Of a stretch of DNA of 64,000 nucleotides, positions 55,994 through 64,000 are shown piece by piece. This DNA is from Plasmodium coatneyi (taxonomy: Eukaryota > Apicomplexa > Aconoidasida > Haemosporida > Plasmodiidae): NCBI RefSeq assembly GCF_001680005.1, contig NC_033561.1, positions 1,178,001 to 1,242,000 on the forward strand. The letters are read 5' to 3'. Each line of letters starts with the position of its first letter. Within the stretch, counting starts at the first letter, position 1. The translations under genes were made by a program, and so were the position numbers. The notes under the pieces are model-generated. The model saw nothing but the letters and a program-made list of their open reading frames with translations, searched no databases and was not told the origin of the DNA.

Positions 55994-57444
55994 GGGGCGC
56001 CATCGCGGTGGGCAGGAGTAACTAATGGCATGTGGTGAATTGTATGTCTTATCATTTTCGCCCCTTTTAGCGAACTAGAGGAACATATTACGCATGATAA
56101 CATTTTCGCGTCTCGGAGTTGGCGTAGCTTCGTTGGTGTAGCTCCATTGGCATAGCTCCGTTGGCGTCTGTTTGCCCTTAAAAGGGGAAGATTCCATCGA
56201 GTTGGTATAATTTGTGGAATGAATTCCCCGCGGGGGGGCAGCCCCATTTTGATCCATTCTTTGTCTACCGAACCTAGATTCACCTGTGCGTCCCCTTTTT
56301 AATGAATAAATAGAAAGGCGCATACTTTTTTGCAGGGCTTTTCCTTACCAAATTTTGGTCGAGCAATATTTGCCCCCTTTTTTAGCACCCTTGGCGAAGA
56401 GGGGGGATCCAAATGGGGAGAAATGGCTTCACAGGATAAGTAAAAAAAAAAAAAAGGAAGACAAGAAGGGAGAGTCAGAAGTAGAAGTGCCTGGAAATGA
56501 CTGCTACACTATGCGGCCGAGGAGTCAGTGCTTTCGCATGGTTGCCATTTCATAGAATTTCTCTCCTCCTATGTAGGATGTGCAGAAATCCATCAATGGT
56601 GGTGGGTAGTTGGGATCATTTCGGTAAAAGTGCTCATTCTAGCGTGACTAAATCCGTTTGGCTAATTTGTGAGGAAGTACACACAAACGTAGGTATACAT
56701 TCGGCCACGCGGGCAAGGCAGATGAGTAAGGTAATGATACGCGTTTAATACTTTAATAAGTTTCCATTGTAAAAGTTAATTCGATGCATGTATCGTTTGC
56801 TGTTTCAAAATTTTCTTTTTCTTTTTCTTTTTCTTTTTCTTTTTCTTTTTTCTTTTTCATTTTTCTTTTTTCTTTTTTCTTTTTTTTGTGCAAGGTGGCT
56901 GAATTGATGCAATAAATTTTTGGAAAAAAAAAAAAAAAAAAAATGGACGTAAAATGAATTTTACTTTCAGAAACGCAGGAGTAATCATTAATACATGTTA
57001 CGTTCAAAAAAAAAAAAAAAAAAAACAGATCATCATCTGGGATTGTGGGACAAGTTAAATCTAAAGAATACAACTGGATAAAATAAGGGCATGATGGTTC
57101 CGTACATTTGAGTGTATTAGTGTGTTCTTTCATGGTATCATACAAGGGCGCAATTTTTTATGGAGGTTATATATATTAGAGGGTTGGCGTAATTTCTGTT
57201 AATATTATCAAGTTTGATGTCCCATTGGAGCGTTCTACTTAGGATAAACTCGTATCGTAAATGTTTCTATTGTCAGAGATGTAGCACGTGTGGCGTCTTG
57301 GTAAAGCGTTCTTATCTTTTAAAATATCGTTTCGCGAAGTATAAGTGCGTTATATAGTAACAAGACAGGGCATATCATCACATCTTGTCATTAGGTATAC
57401 AGCCGCCTTGCTACTTTGGGGAAGAAATCTTTCCGTTCTTCTAT
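55994..57444. other. Intergenic region at the strand switch
   Basis: 1.45 kb between convergent genes (PHIST G plus, two-membrane protein minus). It has a (CTTTTT)n repeat at about 56812-56886 and A runs near 56440-56453, 56924-56943 and 57007-57025. No gene is recognised. Confidence 0.55.
56812..56886. repeat. (CTTTTT)n hexanucleotide repeat
   Basis: A run of CTTTTT units, regular at first and then imperfect, in non-coding DNA. Confidence 0.85.
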
Positions 57445-59516
57445 TCAGTACATTAATTTTTTTCTTTTTCTTGAAGAGTAATCAGCATTCACATTCCAGT
57501 TTTTTCCTCGGATGAAATCGATCACCTTGAAGGGGGACTTGAACATGACTTTTCCCGTAATTCCATAGGACACGAAGGTTCCAAAAAGGAAACTGAACAA
57601 AACAATGAAGTAAACAGTAGTAAGAGGTATTATGGTCCAGAATTGATATAGGACTAAACCTAGGATGACACTCGTGACGAGGGAAATGAGCGGGATGTAG
57701 CGGAGCATCTTCTTCAATTTGCGATTAAATTTCATGTTTACAAAGTTGACTTCCTTCTTGTTTCTCTTTTTCAGTTTATAGACTTTGTTCTTGTACTTTT
57801 CAATTTTGTTTATCAACAAGTGGGCGATTTCTGCATTTTCCCCGTCCATAGCTTGATCGATATAAGATCTGAGTTCTTTCATGCTATCTTTGGTTTTTTC
57901 CTTTGATCTACTCTTTTCCCTTCTTCGTTTTCCTCCATATATGGATGAGTCATCTTCGTCGTCAAATGCAGAATCATCAGTGCCGCTAGCAACGGAATCG
58001 TTATCATCAGAATCCCGGTTTACATATTTCTGAAGACGTTCTAATTGATATTTTAATTCATCCTCCAAATCTTCCAAATCTTCCACGTTCATATTCTTTC
58101 CATTTTCTTCCATTCTATTTAAAGCTTTTTTTATTCTTTCCCTATCCTTTGCATTAAATCCTTTTACTTTTCTGAGGAGTCTCTCATTTACGTTAAGATC
58201 AGAAATTTCGTCATCTCCTTCGTGTTTTCCTCTGCGTCTAGATCTTTTACTTTTGCGGAATCCTTCTATAACATCCTTATCGGATCCTTGTCCTAGTGAG
58301 TTTAGTTCCCTTATCCTTTTACGTAGCGTTTCTTCACTGCTAACATCATAACTGTTCTCCCTATCTCTGTTTTCCATGTCGTATTTGTTCAAGTGCCCTT
58401 TGAACCCTTTTTCGGCTTTTCTCCTACCGTAAGTAGATTCATCAAAAAGTTCTTTACTTTGTGCCTTTTCTTTGGCTCTCGTCCATTCTTCCTTCTTCTC
58501 TCCTACGGATTGTAAATCTTCAAAGGAGGTGTCATACGATTTGCTTCTTTGCCTTTTGGCAGCGATGCTCATGCCATTTTGTGAATCTTTCGTTACATGT
58601 GTTGCCTTTCCGTTGCTTCCCAAAGAACCTGAGTTGTAACTGCTCACGCTGCTATCATCAGAAATATCCACTCTAAAGGTCTCATCTGTGGTGGATGGAT
58701 GGCTTGACAAGGTCCCATTGCCATCATGATAATTTCTTCCTTCATTGTGCTTGTCCATAGTAGAGGTGGTGCTTGTGCTAAAGATGCTGTCATTGCTCGC
58801 TAAGGAAGTCATACTACCGGTAATGTCGCCTTGAAAGCTCATTTCATGTCCATACAACATTCTTCCGCCTATTACGCTGTATTGGTTCTGCACAACACCG
58901 TTGCCATTGTTTTCGTTCAAGTGGACGGCAGTCTGCGGGAAGGATGGAAAAGGGTTCGAATAGATAAAAAAGAAAAGAAAGGAAAGAAAGAAAGAAAGAA
59001 AGAGAAGGAAGAAAAGAAGGAAGAGTACAAAATGTGCGCGTCGTTCCATGAAGGCGTGTTTGGAAGGGGGTTATTTCCTTCGGACACAACTCCCATTCCA
59101 CGGTAAGGAATGGAGTGCTGGGGTGTGTGTGCCCATCTGTGTCAGTCTTTTCGCACAAAGCTAGGATGCGCACAACTATGCCCCTCCATGGGAAGAAAGG
59201 GAATGATGAGCAATGCCATCCGTGGGAGGAGGAACCTTCCCACCGAGGGGCACAGTGGTCTCCACTCCACACACACACACACAACGTGAGACCATCGTCA
59301 CAATTTATGTAATTCTTGCGATCGTTACAGTTGGAGCAGTCGCTATAGTAGGGACACAATCGACCGTTCTCCTACAACGGTCGTGATGAACGATCTACGA
59401 ACATTGTACGATGCCCATGTATCATTTTGGGGACTGCACACCCCCTCTCTTACCTTTTGGGTATATTCCCAAGCCCAAAGGAAAAAGGTAAAAAGGAAAG
59501 CTTTGTACGATTGCAT
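57445..59516 (-). CDS. Exported two-transmembrane protein, Pv-fam-d/HYP16-like (two exons)
   Basis: Exon 1 is 59516-59454 (21 codons) and exon 2 is 58932-57445. The intron is AAG|GTAAGA...CTTCCCGCAG, 521 bp, phase 0. The product is 516 residues. Exon 1 is a short signal (MQSYKAFLFTFFLWAWEYTQ). A PEXEL-like RMLYG lies at R45, with the fifth residue Gly. A long Ser/Asp-rich and then charged helical region follows (about 60-420, including LEDLEDELKYQLERLQKY). Two membrane spans lie near 432-474 (LISLVTSVILGLVLYQFW and VYFIVLFSFLFGTFVSYG). A basic tail ends RKRKKLMY. This plan fits the Pv-fam-d/HYP-type subtelomeric exported families. The exact family name is less certain than the architecture. 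The frame is also open upstream through the intron, but as Phe/Leu-Ser low complexity. Confidence 0.72.
58972..59015. repeat. GAAA/AAGAAAG-type repeat in intron
   Basis: A purine-rich AAAGAAAGAAAGAAAG stretch on the plus strand inside the intron of the two-membrane protein gene. As transcribed it is a pyrimidine tract near the 3' splice site. Confidence 0.75.
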
Positions 59517-61068
59517 TTTCCTGTGCTTCGCGTTCCTCCTCTAATTTCCTTGATATTTTCGTGAAAGTAGTTTCTTAATTTTTTGGCAGGAGCAAAGATT
59601 ACGAGCAATGTACACGAATGTGCACATGAATAGGTAAAAAAATATATATATATAAGCTACGTCAGAGTAAATAATTGTATTTTACTCTTTTTTTTTCTTT
59701 TTGTTTTTTCTTGAAATGAGTGTTCTAAATGTAGATACAATCATGTAATGCTTTTCAGGATGTGCGTATAATCCAGATAAAAAAGAAATTCTTAAGTGAA
59801 ATTTTTTTCCCCTCCTAAAGCAAAATGCATTTCCTCTGTGCTTCACTTTCTGTTTTCGTATTTTTTTTCATTCTTCTAAATGAATGTAATAATAAGAAAT
59901 GTGAGAAAAGAGAAGGAAAAAAAACTAATTCTTCAATACTTTGTACTCTTAATTTTTACCCTATATACACAAATGCATATTGAAATTAATATTATGGTTT
60001 TTTACTAAAGGCTAAAAAAAAAAAAGAGCAAAAAAATCTCATGGGGGGTGTAAAAATATTGCATACATATTTGGGCACATCGTACACTATTTTTTCATTT
60101 TAATATCATCTGTGAATTGCATAATGATGTAGTGTAAAATGAATGTACATATTATATATAATTTTTTTTTGTATGTACCTTTGCTGATGAATTTTATTTT
60201 CTTCTGTATTTTTTTTATGCACCTTTTCTCACTTGCTCAACTATAAACTGAAGGTATACGGAAGGCTCCAAGTTAATGAAGTATAAGAACACAATAAGAA
60301 GGGGGAACCGCTGTTCCTGTTCTTTTTTTTTCCTTCCCCCTTTTTTACGAAAATGAAAAAAGGAGTACGGGGGAAAAAGTGTGAGCGCAAAATTTAAGTG
60401 CAAAACTTCTAACATGCGTTGTGTGAGAAAGAAAAAGAAAAAAAGGGAGGATGCTTAAGTCATACGCACAGTAGAAAGGGGAAAGTGATTTGTATGTTCA
60501 ATAGGCGCATATGAACTAAGTGGCGATGGTTTCTATTAGAAATGTGTGTACGGGAAAGGGCGAAGAGCATTAAGGGTTGTCATACGTTTTATATATTAAT
60601 ATCAGATTCTATTTACACACTCGTTGTATATAAGGAGAGTCATATTATACCTTCGTTGTGCAGTAAAGAAAAGAAAGAAAACTCAAAGAAAAGGTGCTAA
60701 TGGGAAGAAAAGGAGAAAATAAAAAAAAGGAGTACACTACGCAGATGCCCTGAACGCATGCACACAGTATATATGTAAATCTATTCACACTAGCGTAACA
60801 GTTATTCCAGAATATAATAATAATATATGTGTAGGCGAAAAGGGAAAAAAATTTGTAGAAAAATAATTTCCGTATAATTAGCAGAATGATGCGAGGATAT
60901 AAATAATTCCCCAAAATTGCAAGTTACCATGTTTGCCTAATAGAAAAAAAATTGACAACTTTTTCCCACTTTATAATCCTTTTAATGGGGAAAAAAAAGG
61001 AATGTGCAGGAAAGGAGCAATTGCTACTTTATTGCTGTTTTTTTCGGAAGTAATAATTTGTTAGTGTG

Positions 61069-61204
61069 CAGGTTCAGGGTTCTGAATTTAGCACTTTACT
61101 CATTTATACTGTAATGGTTTATGGTTCAATCTACTTGTTCATGAATATGATTTCAGGGTTACCAATCCTGAACCCGTAACACGTAACTCTAAGCCTTGAA
61201 CCAT
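61069..61204. repeat. Cluster of degenerate telomere-like heptads (GGGTTYA type)
   Basis: Within about 135 bp occur GGTTCAGGGTTCTG, GGTTTATGGTTCA and TTCAGGGTTACC on the plus strand, and CCTGAACCCG and CTTGAACC (the reverse orientation). Plasmodium telomeres are tandem GGGTTTA/GGGTTCA. The units here are interrupted and in both orientations. Confidence 0.45.
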
Positions 61205-61730
61205 TGTCAATTTTGGGCGTTCTGCTTTTTTCTCAAATTGAATAAATCCCGTTTTACAACCATGTGACCGATGGAGTCGTCTATTTTATTTTATTTTATT
61301 TCTTCTTTTTTTAAGGATTTTGTCATTAGATTCACATATCTTTTCCCTATTACAGACATTTATATAATAACACCACCACCCCGAACAAAAACACCTGTCC
61401 CGAAAAAATCATCCACAAATGTGCGCGAGCAAGAAAGGGACCCCATGTGGCATTCCTTAAGTGTACCGGTCAAAATTTTGAGAATGCGCATATTGTGCGA
61501 ACATGCGCGTAGGTATATGCGGAACTATGTTGAACGAATGGTTACATTTCTTGTGTCCATGGCACGGGAGCAACAAACGAAAAATTATTATCCTTCGACG
61601 ATGACGCGTCATAGCGTTAATTATTTAGTTTAAATGAAAGTGTATTAGGCCATTCACAAAGGGTGGATTACGGCATGCGAGGGCCAAACGGTAAAAAAAA
61701 TTGAACGCATCGCGCGCACAAATAGGTCAT

Positions 61731-61822
61731 CGCAAATAGGTATAATAATAAATAGGTGTAATCATAAACGGGCCACCTTCAATGGGTGTAATAACAAATA
61801 GGTGTAATCATAAATGATCAAG
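61731..61822. repeat. AATAGGTGTAATCATAAA-type short repeat
   Basis: Imperfect copies of AAATAGGTRTAATMATAAA separated by 15-25 bp. It is non-coding. Confidence 0.65.
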
Positions 61823-62075
61823 CACAAACGGGCAGTTGGCTCTTCATTGGGCGGGGAGGGGTACAATACCACGGGAGCTTACCATTGCTATTGAACAAAG
61901 GGGGGGAAAGAAACCAACCATCCCATAGGCTCACTTAGGATGTAAATGTAAGGAGAAGGCAGGAACAAAAAAAAAAATCCATATTGCATCAGCCCGTCAT
62001 CGAATAATTAAAGATGTTGAACCATCCTCCACAACGCTCCTCCTTCCTTTGCCCTTTTGTTCCAACTTCCACCTT

Positions 62076-63511
62076 TTATCTTTGTTGAGTAATGTGCTTC
62101 CTGTTTGTCCTCGATCTGTAGGTTCTCATCTTCTGGGTCAAAATAGTAATCCACTTTGCCCTATTTTGGACAACACTTCCATATGTTAACTTGTAAAATC
62201 TATTTAGTAGATTTTCAAATGGTATAGTCCATATATATTTTCCTTTTCTTTTAGCAACGAAGTTGCGGAATAAATTGTCAAATGTATTTTGGATGCATTC
62301 CAAGTCGTGTAGGAGCGCTTTGTTGCATTCTTCCCACCACTGTAACTTGTAATCATCTGGCAAATTATTGTCTTTTGCTACGCTGGAAAACCATTTGTTC
62401 ACGTCGTCCACCATGACGTAGTACTTCCTTTCTAAGTATATCCCATAGTAGAAATATGAAATGAATGCCTTTTTTTTACTAAGCCAAGGATAAAAGAGGG
62501 ATTCGTAGGGCAAGTCTAATGTATTTTTGTTTCTGTGATTCTCCGAAATGTCCTCGATGGTGCAACCATATGGGAGCATTGGTTTGTACCTTTCTAGGAT
62601 AAGGTTCCTCCAACTGGAGTAAACAGTCCCGCTGTATGGTTCTGCATGTGTTCCATGACTTCGTTGGGAGTGAGGCTTCCTATCCTTTGTCCCATCGGAC
62701 CTGTCACGCAAGTTCACATCGGACCTGTCACGCAAGTTCACATCGGACCTGTCACGCAGGTTCACATCGGACCTGTTACGCAGGTTCACATCGGATCTGT
62801 CACGCAGACTTTCATCGGATCTGTCATATAGACTCGCATCGGACCTGTCAGGCAGAGTCCCATTGGAACTGTCAAGCAGACTGTCATCGGACCTGTCAAG
62901 AAGATTCCCATTGGACATGTTGCCCCTTGTGTGCATCTTCCCATGTGAGTTACTTTTCTGGTTCTTGCTTCTGTGGCTATTTCTGGAAGTATGGTGATTC
63001 CCATTCGTGTTCTGCTTCTCCCCGAATATGGAATCGTTTGAAGAAAACGATAACTCGGACAAAATTCTCGAATGCCCAGATGGGTATGTCCCTGTCAAGG
63101 TCCCCACGTGCGTTGCCCCATTTAAGCTCTGCAAAGGAAGGAATAAAATAGAATAAAATAAAATAGAAAAGAAAAGAATAAAGTAGAATTAAATAAAATA
63201 AAATGAAGTGAAGTAGAAGGCAATAGAATAAAGTAGAATAAAATAATCAGGCATTATTAACACAGTGGACAATATTAAAGGGGGAATGTCAAGAACGAGC
63301 AGCAAGTGGGTAGCATTTGCAATGATAAATTTGGACAAAGGGGCAAATTGTATTCCCATATGCTGGCACTACTGTGATAAGAAAAAGTAGGAATAAAGAA
63401 AAAAACGACACACCTACAACTTCCACGTACCTGTGACTCAGTCCAAAGCAGGACAAAGAACATAATAAGTAAAGGGTACACCCACAAACGACGATCCTTC
63501 GGAAAAACCAT
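62076..63511 (-). CDS. PHIST/RAD exported protein I (minus strand)
   Basis: Exon 1 is 63511-63431 and exon 2 is 63128-62076. The intron is CAG|GTACGT...CCTTTGCAG, 302 bp, phase 0. The product is 377 residues. Exon 1 is a signal (YPLLIMFFVLLW). A canonical PEXEL, RILSE, is at R48, followed by LSFSSNDSIFGE. Nine 8-residue repeats of DRSDVNLR type lie before a divergent PHIST domain (about 205-360). It has LDLPYESLFYPWLSKKKAF, YYGIYLERKYYVM, DYKLQWWEECNKAL and AKWITIL. The Trp spacing differs from the plus-strand members, so it is probably from another PHIST subgroup. It is the last gene in the window and is oriented opposite to the main array. Confidence 0.85.
62691..62906 (-). repeat. 24-bp coding repeat, 9 units, in PHIST I
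   Basis: Nine 8-residue units: DRSDDSLL, DSSNGTLP, DRSDASLY, DRSDESLR, DRSDVNLR, NRSDVNLR, DRSDVNLR, DRSDVNLR and DRSDGTKD. The last units in protein order are nearly identical in DNA. Confidence 0.93.
63140..63246. repeat. AATAAAATAG-type pentamer-rich repeat in intron
   Basis: Imperfect AATAA/AATAG/AAGTAG units fill the first third of the plus-strand extent of the PHIST I intron. Confidence 0.75.
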
Positions 63512-64000
63512 TTTGTTTGCCGCCCTTTCTGTGCAAGACTCGTTTAATATTCAGTTTAAAACAAAATATAATTTTTTTTCTTTTTTTTTATTATTCATTA
63601 TTTCAACTGGAACACTGTTGGATGGATTCATTGGTAGTAGGAATTTCCTGCTTGAACGGTTCAACGGTTCTTTTACTCTTTTTTTCCCTGCATTCACTTT
63701 TGAGCATAAGCTAGCTTGCGTATAATTTCTTCACACCAAAAGGAGAGAAAAAAGAAGGGGCTCACAGTAGCAATAACGCTATAAAATGACACAGTAGAAA
63801 AAATACGGTTACTATATAATAACTGTTACGGCATAATCACGACATAATCCGGACATATGTTGAACGAAGAAAAAACAGGGGATGTCCCAACTTTTGCGCG
63901 ATTTCTAAATCAAACTGCGTTTTTAAAGATGGCAAAAAAGAAGGCAGTAATTGGACTGTCACTACCTTTGATCACATTGGTTCATAAGAATTAGGCGAAG
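63512..64000. promoter_or_regulatory. 5' flank of PHIST I
   Basis: 0.5 kb upstream of the minus-strand PHIST I gene up to the window edge. It is AT-rich, with no gene recognised. It should include its 5' UTR and promoter. Confidence 0.5.

Larger units (their letters stand above)
59517..62075. other. AT-rich intergenic region with telomere-like heptads
   Basis: 2.6 kb between the two minus-strand genes, more AT-rich than most of the window, particularly 59.6-61.0 kb. It contains degenerate telomere-like heptads near 61.07-61.20 kb and a short AATAGGTGTAAT-type repeat at 61.73-61.82 kb. A 120-codon plus frame at 61271-61633 has no recognisable family and is not accepted. Confidence 0.5.

Noticed and set aside
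58933..59049. N-terminal extension MERRAHFVLFLLFFLLFLSF of the two-membrane protein
   Set aside because: The hydrophobic stretch is the translation of the intron's T/C-rich repeat. A proper short signal exon with GTAAGA donor exists at 59454-59516, and a CCCGCAG acceptor lies at 58933.
61271..61633. 120-codon plus frame, possibly an exon after a CCTATTACAG acceptor
   Set aside because: No matching first exon, signal or recognisable family. It is kept only as a region to re-examine with RNA data.
62636..63151. 171-codon plus frame with SHRTCHA repeats
   Set aside because: It is the antisense shadow of the gene I 24-bp repeat.
1..64000. tRNA, rRNA, CRISPR or bacterial mobile elements
   Set aside because: None seen. 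The eukaryotic introns and gene families make CRISPR and insertion sequences implausible. Small RNA genes cannot be excluded without a covariance-model search.

Overview
The window is nuclear DNA from a malaria parasite of the primate vivax clade (P. vivax or a close relative such as P. cynomolgi, P. inui or P. knowlesi). Three things point there. Base composition is moderate rather than the extreme AT of P. falciparum. The gene order in the left half matches a P. falciparum chromosome 10 block. The right half carries two-exon exported-protein genes of the PHIST/RAD (Pv-fam-e) type. I cannot fix the species from sequence alone.

Left part (1 to about 25.6 kb) is conserved core genome: the 3' end of a probable RAP/heptatricopeptide organelle RNA protein, a very basic protein of unknown function, a protein with an ING-type N-terminal domain, myosin A essential light chain (ELC), phosphomannomutase (PMM, 8 exons), GRASP (Golgi stacking protein), a small coiled-coil protein, a crotonase-fold protein resembling 3-hydroxyisobutyryl-CoA hydrolase, the rhoptry neck protein RON12 and the catalytic subunit of DNA polymerase delta.

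At 29.2-30.0 kb an ETRAMP gene sits beside the polymerase gene. That is the position of ETRAMP10.3/UIS4, the liver-stage vacuole membrane protein. Sequence shows a second small exon for it. This gene marks the border between core and accessory DNA.

Right part (32-64 kb) is an accessory island: seven PHIST genes on the plus strand (32.2, 35.7, 38.3, 41.3, 44.4, 49.2 and 54.8 kb), then a two-transmembrane exported protein (Pv-fam-d/HYP16-like) and one more PHIST gene, both on the minus strand (57.4 and 62.1 kb). All share one layout: a short hydrophobic exon 1, a phase-0 intron, then an exon with a PEXEL or PEXEL-like motif and the family domain. Several carry tandem coding repeats. Those in three genes share an R-S-D core with 24- or 48-bp periods. 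PEXEL motifs are canonical in four PHIST genes and altered in the rest. Around 61.1 kb there is a cluster of degenerate telomere-like heptads in AT-rich DNA. Intergenic regions and introns are filled with long dA/dT runs.

Joined gene models were worked out by eye from reading frames and splice signals. They should be treated as predictions.
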